Source: Lysobacter arenosi (GTDB lineage Bacteria; Pseudomonadota; Gammaproteobacteria; Xanthomonadales; Xanthomonadaceae). From it: DNA of 64,000 bases. Below are positions 40,422-49,599 of this stretch, piece after piece. The DNA is taken from the NCBI RefSeq assembly GCF_016613475.2, contig NZ_CP071517.1, forward strand, positions 2,666,001-2,730,000, given 5' to 3'. The translations under genes and the position numbers were made by a program. Under the pieces are notes generated by a model. The model worked only from the letters and a program-made list of their open reading frames with translations, did no database searches and was not told the DNA's origin. Position 1 is the first letter of the stretch, and every line of letters begins with the position of its first letter.

Positions 40422-41834
40422 ATGGCTACCGACCGCTTTGCGTCCGCCGTGTTCGACGAATACCTGGAGAAGGCGGCCGGGCACGCCTCGGCCTACCTGC
40501 GCACGCTGCCCGACCGTCACGTCGGCGCGCGCGCGAGCCGCGAGGAATTGCTGCAGGCACTGAGCGTGCCACTGCCCCTGAAGGGCGGCGAGGGCGGTGA
40601 GGTAATCGACCTGCTCGCCGCACAGGTCGCGCGCGGCGCGGTCGCCTGCAACTCGCCGCGCTACTTCGGCTTCGTCATCGGCGGCGCCTACCCGGTCGCA
40701 CTCGCCGCCGACTGCCTGGTGTCGACCTGGGACCAGAACGCCGGCATCTACGCGATCTCGCCGCTGGTGGCGGTGGTCGAGGAAGTCGCTGCGCAGTGGT
40801 TGCTGGAGCTGTTCGACCTGCCACGCGAATCAGGCGTGGGCTTCGTCACCGGCTGCCAGATGGCCAACTTCACCTGCCTCGCCGCGGCGCGCCATGGCGT
40901 GCTGCGTCGTGTCGGCTGGGATGTCGAGGCCGACGGCCTGGCCGGCGCGCCACGCATCAACGTCATCGCCTCGGCCGAGTCGCACATCACCATCGACGTG
41001 GCGATGCGTTATCTCGGCCTTGGGACGCGTGCCTTGCAGCGGGTCGAAAGCGACGGACAAGGGCGCATGCGCGTCGATGCGCTGCGCGAGAAGATCGCAT
41101 CGCTGCAGGGCCCGACCATCATCTGCGCGCAGGCCGGCAACGTGAACACCGGCGCCTGCGACCCGCTGCGCGAGATCGGCCGCATCGCCAACGATGCCGG
41201 CGCGTGGCTGCATGTCGACGGTGCATTCGGCCTGTGGGCGCGTGCGAGCGATGCGCAGCGTCATCTCGCCGACGGCATCGAGCTGGCCGACTCGTGGGCG
41301 ACCGACGCGCACAAATGGCTGAACGTGCCCTACGACAGCGGCGTGGCCATGGTCCGCCATGCCCAGGACCATCGCGCCGCGATGACGTCGGCCGCCGCCT
41401 ACCTGATCCAGACCCAGGGCGCCGAACGCGACGCCGTCGACTGGGTGCCCGAGTTCTCGCGCCGCGCCCGCGGCGTGCCGGTCTACGCCACCCTGCGTGC
41501 GCTCGGACGCGAGGGCATCGCCGACCTGGTCGCGCGCAGCTGCGCGCGGGCAAGGCAGATGGCCGAGTTGCTTGCGCGCGAACCTGGCGTGCGCATCCTC
41601 AACGAGGTGGCGCTCAACCAGGTGCTGGTCCGCTTCGATGATGACGACGACACGACCCGTGAGGTCATCGCCGGCGTGCAGGCCGACGGCACCTGCTGGC
41701 TGGGCGGCACCAACTGGCAGGGCCAGGCGGCGATGCGGATATCGGTGTCCAACTGGGCCACGACCGAGGACGACGCGGAGCGCAGCGTTGCGGCGATAGC
41801 GCGCGTATTCCGGTCATTGCGCAAACGCCCGTAG
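40422..41834 (+). CDS. Group II PLP-dependent amino acid decarboxylase
   Basis: 470 residues from the ATG at 40422. Fold-type I signatures are H188 (SAESHIT, ring stacking), D266 (LHVDGAFG, pyridine nitrogen) and K298 (DAHKWLNVPYD, Schiff base). The N-terminal substrate part has NSPRYFGFVIGGAYPVALAADCL. It belongs to the glutamate/aromatic-amino-acid decarboxylase group. The substrate cannot be read from sequence, and a related aldehyde or lyase activity is possible. It stands alone between the hydrolase and the converging CPBP gene. Confidence 0.88.
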   Translation: MATDRFASAVFDEYLEKAAGHASAYLRTLPDRHVGARASREELLQALSVPLPLKGGEGGEVIDLLAAQVARGAVACNSPRYFGFVIGGAYPVALAADCLVSTWDQNAGIYAISPLVAVVEEVAAQWLLELFDLPRESGVGFVTGCQMANFTCLAAARHGVLRRVGWDVEADGLAGAPRINVIASAESHITIDVAMRYLGLGTRALQRVESDGQGRMRVDALREKIASLQGPTIICAQAGNVNTGACDPLREIGRIANDAGAWLHVDGAFGLWARASDAQRHLADGIELADSWATDAHKWLNVPYDSGVAMVRHAQDHRAAMTSAAAYLIQTQGAERDAVDWVPEFSRRARGVPVYATLRALGREGIADLVARSCARARQMAELLAREPGVRILNEVALNQVLVRFDDDDDTTREVIAGVQADGTCWLGGTNWQGQAAMRISVSNWATTEDDAERSVAAIARVFRSLRKRP

Positions 41835-41852
41835 CAATCGTGAGAAGTACGA

Positions 41853-42698
41853 CTAGGCCGTGGCGGCCTGCTGCCTTCGCGTCCACCGCACCAGCACCAC
41901 GATGCTGGCCAGCACCACCACCGCGGTGATGATCGACGTCTCCGGCCCGAACTCGCCTCCGGTCAGCCAGGTCGGGCCGTGGTAGATGCTTTCCAGCGGC
42001 GCCTTCGCGCGCCAGTCTTCCATGCCCGACAACGGGATGCCGGTGGCGAAGATCGCGAAGTTCCAGGCGGCGTGGTGCAGACCGACGACCCACAGGTTGC
42101 GCGAGGCGATGAAGACGCAGGTCCAGAACGCGCCGATCAGCGTCAAGGCCAGCACCATCGTCACGTCGGCACCGGCGTTGAACCAGTGCATGATCGCGAA
42201 CACCAGCGATTGCACCAGCACCGCCGCCACCGTTCCCAGCGCACCTTCGAGGGCGCGGAACACGATGCCGCGGAACACGATCTCCTCGATCACCGCCGCC
42301 ACCAGGATCGCGCCCGCGATCGGCGGCACACCCTGCATCCCGCGGACCGCGACCACTTCGTAGTTGCCCAGTGCGAACAGCGACAGCGTGGTGATCGAGA
42401 TCAGCAGCGCGCCTGACAGCGCGCCAAGGCCGATGCCCAGCGGAACGATGCGCAGCTCCGTGGCCGCGCGCTTCTCGTGGAAGCGGACGAAGAGCCAGTA
42501 GCCGAGCAGGGCGAACGCCAGGATGCCGCTGCGCCTGAGCACGGCCGTCGCCGGCTCGGCCAGGTGGAATACCGCCACCAGCGCGGGCAGCAGCAGTGAA
42601 CGGAACAGCAGCATCGACAGGGTGACGGCGGCCAGTCCCAGCACCAGCTTCAGCAACGCCTGCCAGGCCCGCTGCGAAATTGAAGGTGCCTCTGTCAT
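41853..42698 (-). CDS. CPBP-family intramembrane metalloprotease (CAAX-like)
   Basis: 281 residues with about eight hydrophobic helices. Abi/CPBP motifs are EEIVFRG (E138, E139, R143), FAIMHWFN (H171) and GLHHAAWNF (H208/H209, N213), the full catalytic set. It is an inner-membrane glutamic-type protease. Substrate unknown; bacterial members often process small peptides or give self-immunity. The ATG overlaps the stop of the upstream BASS transporter (ATGA), so the two are coupled. Confidence 0.9.
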   Translation of the reverse strand: MTEAPSISQRAWQALLKLVLGLAAVTLSMLLFRSLLLPALVAVFHLAEPATAVLRRSGILAFALLGYWLFVRFHEKRAATELRIVPLGIGLGALSGALLISITTLSLFALGNYEVVAVRGMQGVPPIAGAILVAAVIEEIVFRGIVFRALEGALGTVAAVLVQSLVFAIMHWFNAGADVTMVLALTLIGAFWTCVFIASRNLWVVGLHHAAWNFAIFATGIPLSGMEDWRAKAPLESIYHGPTWLTGGEFGPETSIITAVVVLASIVVLVRWTRRQQAATA

Positions 42699-43576
42699 GG
42701 CGATGCGACGCCGCGTGCCCGGTCGCGGCTGACCAGCCAGCCGAAGACCGCGGCGGTGAAGAACATGATCAGGCTGTAGATCGCCGCGGGAATTGCCATC
42801 GTCGGATTATCGAGCAGGCTCGGGCTCAAGGCGACGGCAATGGCGAGCGTGCCGTTGTGGATGCCGATCTCCATGCCGATGGCGATTGCCTGGCGCTTGT
42901 CCATGCCGATGAGACGTGGCACCCAGTAACCGACCAGCAGGCTGGCCACGTTGAAGGCGAGCGCGGCCATGCCGATGACCGGCGCGTAGGTGACCAGGGT
43001 CGTCCAGTCGCGTGCCACGGCCACGGCGATGATCGCGACCAGCACCACGACCGATGCGATCCGCACCGGACGGGTCATGCGCTGCGCGAATGCGGACCTG
43101 CGCGCACGCACGGCCATGCCGATCGCCACCGGCACCAGCACGATCGCGAACACCTGCATCACCTTGTCGAACTGCAGCGGCAACACATGGCTGTCGCCCA
43201 TGAAGTACTGCAGCGACAGGTTCACCAGCAACGGCAGCGTCACCACGGCCAGTACCGAGTTGACCGCGGTCAGGCTGATGTTCAGCGCGACATCGCCGTG
43301 CGCCAGGTGGCTGTAGAGGTTGGCCGTGGTACCGCCCGGCGAGGCGGCCAGCAGCATCAGGCCCACGGCGAGCGCCGGGGCGAGACCGAACGCCTTCACC
43401 AGCGCGAAGCACAGCAGCGGCAACAGCACGGTCTGGCAAAGCAGGGCGACCAGGATCGGACCGGGCTGGCGGGCGACGCGACGGAAGTCATCCAGGGTCA
43501 ACGACAACCCCAGCCCGAGCATGATCACACCCAGGGCCAGCGGCAGCAGCACGGTCAGCAACGATCCGGATGTCAC
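42695..43576 (-). CDS. Bile acid:sodium symporter (BASS) family transporter
   Basis: 293 residues when begun at the GTG at 43576, which has an excellent ribosome site (AGGAAGGGGAG, 7 bases); a longer open frame has none. About ten transmembrane helices are seen. The sodium-site motifs LLAASPGGTTANLYSHLAHGD and EIGIHNGTLAIAVALSP are typical of the SBF/BASS group. It probably imports an organic anion with sodium; the actual substrate is unknown. The overlapping CPBP protease gene follows. Confidence 0.9.
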   Translation of the reverse strand: MTSGSLLTVLLPLALGVIMLGLGLSLTLDDFRRVARQPGPILVALLCQTVLLPLLCFALVKAFGLAPALAVGLMLLAASPGGTTANLYSHLAHGDVALNISLTAVNSVLAVVTLPLLVNLSLQYFMGDSHVLPLQFDKVMQVFAIVLVPVAIGMAVRARRSAFAQRMTRPVRIASVVVLVAIIAVAVARDWTTLVTYAPVIGMAALAFNVASLLVGYWVPRLIGMDKRQAIAIGMEIGIHNGTLAIAVALSPSLLDNPTMAIPAAIYSLIMFFTAAVFGWLVSRDRARGVASP

Positions 43577-43657
43577 GGTGGAACTCCCCTTCCTGGCCGG
43601 CGAGTGGACAGTAGGGGGAATCGGCCGGGGCCGCAATCCATCTGCGGGTTGTACGGC

Positions 43658-44137
43658 TCAGTCCGGTCCGCGAAGGCACAGCTGGCGCGCGGGTGATGCG
43701 ACGCCGGTGACGTACTCGATCACCGAGCGCAGGCCGTCCTTGAGGCCGCGGTAGTGGACCAGCGCCAGCGCCTCCTCCGCCGTGACCCAGCGATGCTCGC
43801 CATGCTCGTCCGGATTGAGTCGGACGTCATCGGTCTCGACCTGCACGGCGAACACGCTGAACAACTGCATCTCGTCGAAGCGACGGTTGTAGATGGTGTA
43901 CGTGTGCTCGGCGGCCCAGATCGCCAGCGCTGCCAGGCCATACGACGCAAGCACGCGGTCGATGGCCTGCGTCATCGACTCGTCGTCACCGCGCGGGTTG
44001 CTGGGGATCTGCCAGAAACGGCCGCCGTTGAAGTACCGGTCGGCCTTCAGCTGCGAGCTGTGCAGCAGCAGGTAGCGGACCGCATCCGCATCACGCCGGA
44101 AGACCCACAGGTCGAAGACGCCGGGGTTGAATTTCAT
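43658..44137 (-). CDS. Nudix-fold protein with degenerate catalytic box
   Basis: 159 residues with the alpha/beta Nudix layout: MKFNPGVFDLWVFRRD, YLLLHSS, NGGRFWQIPSNPRGDDES, AAEHTYTIYNRRF, HRWVTAEEAL. In the place of the Nudix box (G-x5-E-x7-REUxEExGU) it reads GDDESMTQAIDRVLASYGL, which keeps the spacing but lacks the REUxEE acidic residues. Hydrolase activity is therefore doubtful and a binding role more likely. It lies alone between the BASS/CPBP pair and the PepSY operon. Confidence 0.75.
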   Translation of the reverse strand: MKFNPGVFDLWVFRRDADAVRYLLLHSSQLKADRYFNGGRFWQIPSNPRGDDESMTQAIDRVLASYGLAALAIWAAEHTYTIYNRRFDEMQLFSVFAVQVETDDVRLNPDEHGEHRWVTAEEALALVHYRGLKDGLRSVIEYVTGVASPARQLCLRGPD

Positions 44138-44195
44138 GGCCGGTTACCTCGTGCGCGCCGCGGGGACGCGCCGACTCTAGCATCGTACCCGCGCT

Positions 44196-45818
44196 CTATT
44201 CCTGGCCGGTAACCAGCTTCGATGTCGCCTGCGCGGCGCGTGCGCGCGGGTCCGCCCAGACACTGTTGGCCTCGCCATCGCGGGCGCGTCTCGCGGTGGC
44301 GCGCGCCAGCCAGCCGAAGCCGAAGGCCATGGCCAGTGCGCCTGCATCGATGGCGAACAGCGACCATTCGCCCTTCATCGCCGCCATCCAAAGCCAGGCC
44401 CCGGTCACAAGGCCGTGCGCGATCGGCACGAAGGCGGTGGTGACCGCCGCCGCCCACAACAGTTCCTGCGCCGCCCGCACCGGCGGGCGTAGCGCTGCCC
44501 ACAGCGCGCACAGCGCCCAGGTCACGAAGCAGGCGGTCTTGATCGTCAGCTCGATGTCGCCGGCAATGCGCAGAGCCGGCCACTGCGCCAGCTGGGTGGC
44601 GATGAACGCCACCGAGATCGCCACACACACGCCGATGCACACGCCGACCGTGGCGCGGGCCATGCCGAGCTGCGCCGCGCCCTGCTCGAGCTGACGGCGC
44701 TTGCGGCGCGACTCGACCCACAGCAGGTTGCCGGAATAGAACAGGAACGCACCGCCGATACCGAGCACGAAGTACAGCACGCGCACCCAGGTGTTGCCGT
44801 ACTCGCCGAAGTGCAGTGCGTAGGCCGAGGCCAGCGTGGCGTGGTTGGCGTCGCGGCTGCCGGGCAGCTGCGTTGCCAGCAGCGCGCCGGTGTTGGCGTT
44901 CATCGCCACCGCGCCGATCGGGCCGAGCGAGCCGGGCGATTCGCCCGAGATCTCGATGGTGGCATTGGCATCGCCGGCATGCGCCAGCTTGAAGTAGGCC
45001 GGCTCGAACGAAACCAGGCCCTGCGCGCGCGCGACCTCTATCGAGCGCGAATGCAGCATCGCCAGCGAACCCATCGGCTGTTCGCGTCCGGCGGCCGTGG
45101 CCACTGGTGCGGTGTCCATCGCCGGTCCCAGTGCCGCCATCAGGCCGCCGCGATAGATCAGCGGATTGAGCGCCATCATCACGACCATCACCAGGCACAG
45201 CAGCGCGCCGGTGACCGCGAACATCACGTGCATCGGCAGGCTGAGCACGCCGATGACGTTGTGCGCGTCCTGCCAGAAGCGCTTGAGGTTGCGGCCCGGG
45301 CGCAGCGCGAACAGGTCGTCGGCGAGCTTGGGCAGGTGGATCACCACGCCGGAGATCAGCGCCAGCCCGTACAGCAGGCTGACGATGCCCATCAGGTACT
45401 GGCCGGCGACGGGAATGCCGAGCGAGTAGTGCAGCGCGTTGACCAGCTCCGACAGCGCGCCGCCGGGCATCTTGTCGCTGCCGTCGAGGTTGTCGAGCGT
45501 GGCGTAGCGCCAGGTGCCGCTTGCGTCCTGCCAGTAGCTGGCCGCCTGCGGGTACTCGCCACCGGGGAAGACCATGCCGACGTGTTCGCGCGCCTTGGGA
45601 TGGCGGGCCAGCGTCTCGTCGAGCAGCCGCTGCGCATCATTCAGGCCCTGCTCCGTCGACATCGGCGCATGCGGCGTCTGCCAGGCCTGCAGGTCGTGGT
45701 GGAACACGGTGATCGCGCCGGCGTAGAACGCGACGAACAGTGCGAAGCCGGCGACCAGGCCGACCCAGGTGTGCACGCTGGTGAAGGTGCGCAGGGTGTT
45801 GGATTTGAGCTTGATCAC
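44196..45818 (-). CDS. PepSY-associated membrane protein, probable siderophore-linked reductase
   Basis: 540 residues from the GTG at 45818, two bases after the preceding gene's stop. The N-terminal helix with LRTFTSVHTWVGLVAGFALFVAFYAGAITVF and later LHFGEYGNTWVRVLYFVLGIGGAFLFYSGNLLWVESRRKRR are the conserved His-bearing helices of the PepSY-TM (PiuB-like) family; further helices follow. Members act in the inner membrane in iron uptake, probably reducing ferric siderophores with haem. It is last of the receptor-DUF3325-DUF3649-PepSY operon, a known arrangement. Confidence 0.9.
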   Translation of the reverse strand: MIKLKSNTLRTFTSVHTWVGLVAGFALFVAFYAGAITVFHHDLQAWQTPHAPMSTEQGLNDAQRLLDETLARHPKAREHVGMVFPGGEYPQAASYWQDASGTWRYATLDNLDGSDKMPGGALSELVNALHYSLGIPVAGQYLMGIVSLLYGLALISGVVIHLPKLADDLFALRPGRNLKRFWQDAHNVIGVLSLPMHVMFAVTGALLCLVMVVMMALNPLIYRGGLMAALGPAMDTAPVATAAGREQPMGSLAMLHSRSIEVARAQGLVSFEPAYFKLAHAGDANATIEISGESPGSLGPIGAVAMNANTGALLATQLPGSRDANHATLASAYALHFGEYGNTWVRVLYFVLGIGGAFLFYSGNLLWVESRRKRRQLEQGAAQLGMARATVGVCIGVCVAISVAFIATQLAQWPALRIAGDIELTIKTACFVTWALCALWAALRPPVRAAQELLWAAAVTTAFVPIAHGLVTGAWLWMAAMKGEWSLFAIDAGALAMAFGFGWLARATARRARDGEANSVWADPRARAAQATSKLVTGQE

Positions 45819-45819
45819 G

Positions 45820-46083
45820 TCAGCGCACCCACTGCAGTGTCTGCAGGAGCCACAGCGTGGCGAGGCTGACCACCGCGCCACCACTGAACCACGCCCACGC
45901 GCGCTTGCCACTGCGGAACTGGAAGGCCAGCGCCATCGCCGCCATCCACACCGCCAGGAAGGAAACGATGCCGGCGACCAGCGTCGACTGCCACGGACCC
46001 GGCAACAGCCAGCACACCAGGCCGGTCACGCCGGCCGACAGCAGGAAACCGGGAATCGCCGCGGCGGTGGCACGGCCCCACAT
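45820..46083 (-). CDS. Small membrane protein, DUF3649-like
   Basis: 87 residues with three hydrophobic helices (about 9-27, 33-52, 62-82). The longer open frame overlaps the upstream gene; the ATG at 46083 overlaps the DUF3325 stop (TGATG). It is assigned mainly from position: between DUF3325 and PepSY genes behind a TonB receptor, exactly where DUF3649 proteins occur. Probably a small partner of the PepSY protein in iron uptake. Confidence 0.75.
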   Translation of the reverse strand: MWGRATAAAIPGFLLSAGVTGLVCWLLPGPWQSTLVAGIVSFLAVWMAAMALAFQFRSGKRAWAWFSGGAVVSLATLWLLQTLQWVR

Positions 46084-46364
46084 CAGCGCGACTCCTTCTC
46101 TCGAGCCGGCGAGCGCAGCGCGAGGTACGGCAAAGCCATCATTCCCAGCATCCACGTGCCGAGCATTGCGCACAGACCGGCGCCGCCGCCGAGCAGGCGC
46201 ATCCACAGCACCAGCCCGACCACTGCCAGCGCCAGGCCAATGCGCGTGGAGCGATGCGGGTGCCTGGGCTTCGGCGACCAGCGGCAGTTGCGCGAACCGG
46301 CATACAGCGCCAGCGCCGACAGCAGCGTGCTGATCAGTGCCGACAATGCCAATGCCGTTTCCAT
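46083..46364 (-). CDS. Small membrane protein, DUF3325-like
   Basis: 93 residues with three hydrophobic helices (about 5-22, 41-60, 63-83) and a basic loop RHPHRSTRIG. It starts 10 bases after the TonB receptor stop and ends overlapping the next ATG. DUF3325 proteins regularly follow siderophore receptors in this order. No enzymatic motif; probable membrane partner in iron uptake. Confidence 0.78.
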   Translation of the reverse strand: METALALSALISTLLSALALYAGSRNCRWSPKPRHPHRSTRIGLALAVVGLVLWMRLLGGGAGLCAMLGTWMLGMMALPYLALRSPAREKESR

Positions 46365-46374
46365 GCCTCGGCGC

Positions 46375-48489
46375 TTACCAGTTGAAGCGAGCGGTCGCGG
46401 CGACCGTGCGCGGGTAGCCGTAGTAGCACCAGGCCGCGCTGTTGCAGGCGCTGATGTATTCCTTGTCGGTCAGGTTGTTGGCGTTGAGCTGCAGGCGCCA
46501 CTGGCCGACGTCGTAGTGCACGGCGGCGTCGAACAGCGTGTACGACGGCGTCTGCCACAGGTTGTAGGCGTCGCCGTAGTGATCGCCGGTGTAGCGCACG
46601 CCGCCGCCGAAGCCCAGGCCCGAGAGCGCGCCTGAGGTGATCGTGTAATCGGCGCCGAGCGAAGCCACCTGCTCGGGCTGCAATGCGATTTCCTTGCCCA
46701 GCGACAGCGGGTCGGTGCTCTTCGTCACTTCCGAGTCGGTGTAGGTGTAGGCGCCGTAGACGCTGAAGCCGTTGCCGACGTTCCAGCGGCCTTCCAGTTC
46801 GATGCCATTGACCTCGGTCTCGCCCTGCTGGACCGAGAACAGGGTGTGGTTGGGATCGACGGTCAGCGTGTTTTCCTGCACCAGGCGATAGACCGCCAGG
46901 GTGGCGAGGACGCGGTTGTGCGCGGGCTGGTACTTCACGCCGGCCTCGATCTGCTCGCCGGTGGTCGGCACGAACGCGTTGCCGTTGAAGTCGGTGCCCA
47001 CCGTCGGCTGGAACGATTGCGAATAGCCGATGTACGGCGCCAGGCCGTTGTCGAACAGGTAATTGACGCCGACGCGACCGGAGAACTCGTCGTCGCTCTG
47101 GTGGCCGCGGGTGCCGCCGATCAGCTCACGCGTGTCGGTGCCGACCCAGTCCTGGCGCCCGCCGAGGGTGACGACCCAGCGATCGAGCTTGATCTGGTCC
47201 TGGATGTACAGGCCGGTCTGGTCCTGGTCCTGCACGGTGCGCGAAGTGTAGTCCGGCGGCACTATCTGGCTGCCGTAGACCGGGTTGAAGATGTCCAGCG
47301 TCGGCGCGGTGAACGCAAACGCCTGCGCGTACTCGTTGCGCGAATCGCGGTAGTCCAGGCCGGCGAGCAGCGTGTGCTCGGCGCGACCGGTATTGAAGGC
47401 GAAGGTCAGCTGGTTGTCGATGCCGGTGTTCTTCGACTCTTCCTCGGTCGCCCACAGGTAGCGGAACAGCGTGCGCTGGTCGGCGAGCAGGCCGAAGGCG
47501 CCGACCGCGACCGCCGGGTCGATGTCGGTGGTGCCGTAGCGCACGTTCTGCTTGAACACGGTGCCGCCGCCGAAGTCGTGGCTGTACTCCCAGCCCAGCG
47601 ACTTCATCGTCTTGTCGTAGGTGTTGTAGCCCGGCTCGCCGGTGAAGCGGTTCATCGGGATCTTGCCGTTCGGGTTCGGCAGCAGCGTGCCTTGCGACGG
47701 CAGGAAGCCGGCACCGGCGACGGTGTCGTTGCGCTGGTAGCGCGCGAGCAGGGTCAGGGTGTTGGCTTCGTCCGGCTTCCAGGTCAGCGCCGGTGCGATG
47801 TAGTAGCGGTCGTCATGGACGTAGTCGACGACGTCGTCGCTGTTGCGGGCCAGGCCGGTGAGGCGGTAGGACCATTCGCCGCTGCCACCCAGCGCACCGC
47901 CGAAGTCGAACGCGGCCTGCGCTATGTCGTAGCTGCCAACCTGCAGTTCGACTTCATGCAGCGCTTCGGTCACCGGGCGCTTGCTGACGTAGTTGATCAG
48001 GCCGCCGGGCGGCATCGCGCCGTAGGTGACCGAGGCCGGCCCCTTCAGCACTTCGATGCGCTCCAGGCCGAACGGCTCGATGCGGGTGATGCTGGTGCCC
48101 GATCCATCGGCCAGGGCGAGGCCGTCGAGGTAGCGCGCCGGGGTGAAGCCGCGCACCAGCAGCCAGTCGCTGCGGGGATCCGGGCCGTAGCCGCCGCCCT
48201 GGGCGCCGGCCGTGTACCACACCGCTTCCTCGGCGCCGTGCACGGCGCGGTCGCGAAGCTGCTGGTCGGTGATCACCGACACCGAGGCCGGGATCTCGCG
48301 CAGCGGGGTATCGGTCTTGGTCGCGCTGCCGCTGCTGCGGGCCAGGGGCGCATGCACCTCGACCGAGTCCAGCTCGGTGGCCGACGGCGAGGCCGTCTGG
48401 GCATTGGCGGCGACCGGTGCGGTCACTGCGGCGGCGAGGGCCAGTGCGAGGGCATGGCGGGAGACAAGGGCGGAGCGCGCAGGGGACAT
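46375..48489 (-). CDS. TonB-dependent siderophore receptor
   Basis: 704 residues from the ATG at 48489. Signal peptide about 1-27 (LALALAAAVTAPVAANAQ). A TonB-box-like ELDSVEVHA is near 35. The plug has LREIPASVSVITDQQL, WLLVRGF, RYLDGLALADG, IEVLKGPASVTYGAMPPGGLINYVSKRP. The barrel ends NLTDKEYISACNS ... TVAATARFNW with the terminal aromatic residue. It resembles FhuE/FoxA-type ferric-siderophore receptors; the exact siderophore is unknown. A Fur-like box lies about 100 bases upstream, and the operon continues with DUF3325, DUF3649 and PepSY genes. Confidence 0.94.
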   Translation of the reverse strand: MSPARSALVSRHALALALAAAVTAPVAANAQTASPSATELDSVEVHAPLARSSGSATKTDTPLREIPASVSVITDQQLRDRAVHGAEEAVWYTAGAQGGGYGPDPRSDWLLVRGFTPARYLDGLALADGSGTSITRIEPFGLERIEVLKGPASVTYGAMPPGGLINYVSKRPVTEALHEVELQVGSYDIAQAAFDFGGALGGSGEWSYRLTGLARNSDDVVDYVHDDRYYIAPALTWKPDEANTLTLLARYQRNDTVAGAGFLPSQGTLLPNPNGKIPMNRFTGEPGYNTYDKTMKSLGWEYSHDFGGGTVFKQNVRYGTTDIDPAVAVGAFGLLADQRTLFRYLWATEEESKNTGIDNQLTFAFNTGRAEHTLLAGLDYRDSRNEYAQAFAFTAPTLDIFNPVYGSQIVPPDYTSRTVQDQDQTGLYIQDQIKLDRWVVTLGGRQDWVGTDTRELIGGTRGHQSDDEFSGRVGVNYLFDNGLAPYIGYSQSFQPTVGTDFNGNAFVPTTGEQIEAGVKYQPAHNRVLATLAVYRLVQENTLTVDPNHTLFSVQQGETEVNGIELEGRWNVGNGFSVYGAYTYTDSEVTKSTDPLSLGKEIALQPEQVASLGADYTITSGALSGLGFGGGVRYTGDHYGDAYNLWQTPSYTLFDAAVHYDVGQWRLQLNANNLTDKEYISACNSAAWCYYGYPRTVAATARFNW

Positions 48490-48580
48490 GTAGGGACCAG
48501 GCAAGGAGGCGGGCACCCCGTCCATGGGGTGTTGCGGCGAACACCGGGTGAACCGGTGGACATTCCGCTCGGCGAGAGAT

Positions 48581-48599
48581 GGGAATGATTCGCATTCTA
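48581..48599. promoter_or_regulatory. Fur-box-like site upstream of the siderophore operon
   Basis: GGGAATGATTCGCATTCTA holds the inverted GAATG...CATTC arms and matches the GATAATGATAATCATTATC consensus at most key positions. It lies 92 bases before the receptor start, where iron-Fur would repress the operon. Confidence 0.65.
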
Positions 48600-48630
48600 A
48601 AGGCCGGGCTGGCCCGAGGGCAACGGCCGC

Positions 48631-48726
48631 CCGTCGTTCCCACGCAGGCGGGAATCCAAGGACCATCGCGGGAATGACGCAGTGAGGGGCAACGTCCATG
48701 GTTCCCGCCTACGCGGGAACGACGAG
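48631..48726. repeat. Dispersed inverted repeat, second copy
   Basis: Left arm CCGTCGTTCCCACGC followed by AGGCGGGAATCCA (48631-48658) and right arm TGGTTCCCGCCTACGCGGG...AACGACG (48699-48724). A third partial arm CGCGGGAATGACG is at 48667-48679. Same plan as the element at 25620-25715, with G-to-A type changes. It fills the gap between the Fur-controlled operon and the SDR gene. Confidence 0.75.
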
Positions 48727-48729
48727 GCC

Positions 48730-49506
48730 TCAGAACCCGTAGCGCAGGAACCCGCCGTCAACCGCGATGCACTCGCCGGTGACATACCCGGCGGCCGGCA
48801 GGCACAGGAACGCCACCGCGGCCGCCACTTCCTCCGGCTCGCCGATGCGCCCCAGCGGCGTGCGCAGCAGTACCTCGTCGAGGTAATCCGGATCGGCGAG
48901 CTTGTCGGAGGTGCGGCGCGTGCGGATGTACCACGGCGCCACCGCATTGACGCGGATGCCGTCCTCGGCCCACTCCACCGCGAGGTTGCGCGTCATCTGG
49001 TGCATCGCCGCCTTGCTCATGCCGTACGGCGCGCCGGTGCGCACGTGGGTCATGCCCGAGACGCTGCCGACGTTGACGATGCTCGACGCGGCATGCCGGG
49101 TCAGCAACGGATGCGCATAGCGTGAGAGCTCGAACGCGGAAAACACGTTCACCTCGAACACCTGCCGCCACTCGTCCTCGGTGTAATCTGTGGCGACCTT
49201 GCTGATGTTGCCGCCGGCGTTGTTGACCAGGATATGCAGGCCTTCGCCGAAATCCTCGACCCAGTCGAGCAGTTCGCGGCGCTGTTCCTCGTCGGCGACG
49301 TCGGCGACGAAGCCCTGGATGTCGCGCTCGGGGAAGTCCTCGACCAGCTCGCTGCGTGCGGCGTCGAGCGCGGTCGAGTCGCGTGCGGCCAGCAGCACGT
49401 CGGCACCGAAGCCGAGCAGTTCGCGCGCGATCGCGCGCCCGATGCCGGCGCTGCCACCGGTGACCAGGGCCAGTTGTCCGTCCAGGCGCCAACGCTTCGG
49501 GTCCAT
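48730..49506 (-). CDS. Short-chain dehydrogenase/reductase (tropinone-reductase-like)
   Basis: 258 residues from the ATG at 49506 with a good ribosome site (GGAGAGC); the longer open frame has none. Classical SDR: TGGSAGIGRAIA (NAD(P) binding), NNAGGN, the active-site Ser in VNVGSVSG, YGMSK and C-terminal GYVTGECIAVDGGFL. It resembles tropinone reductase-like oxidoreductases. The substrate is unknown. It stands alone; the inverted repeat follows its stop. Confidence 0.92.
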   Translation of the reverse strand: MDPKRWRLDGQLALVTGGSAGIGRAIARELLGFGADVLLAARDSTALDAARSELVEDFPERDIQGFVADVADEEQRRELLDWVEDFGEGLHILVNNAGGNISKVATDYTEDEWRQVFEVNVFSAFELSRYAHPLLTRHAASSIVNVGSVSGMTHVRTGAPYGMSKAAMHQMTRNLAVEWAEDGIRVNAVAPWYIRTRRTSDKLADPDYLDEVLLRTPLGRIGEPEEVAAAVAFLCLPAAGYVTGECIAVDGGFLRYGF

Positions 49507-49599
49507 GCCGCTCTCCGTATCGCACTGCGTGAAGGTGGTCGCGGCTGGGCACGTTGCCGCCGCTGTAGCATAGCCGGCAGACCAATCGAGGGTGCCCGG

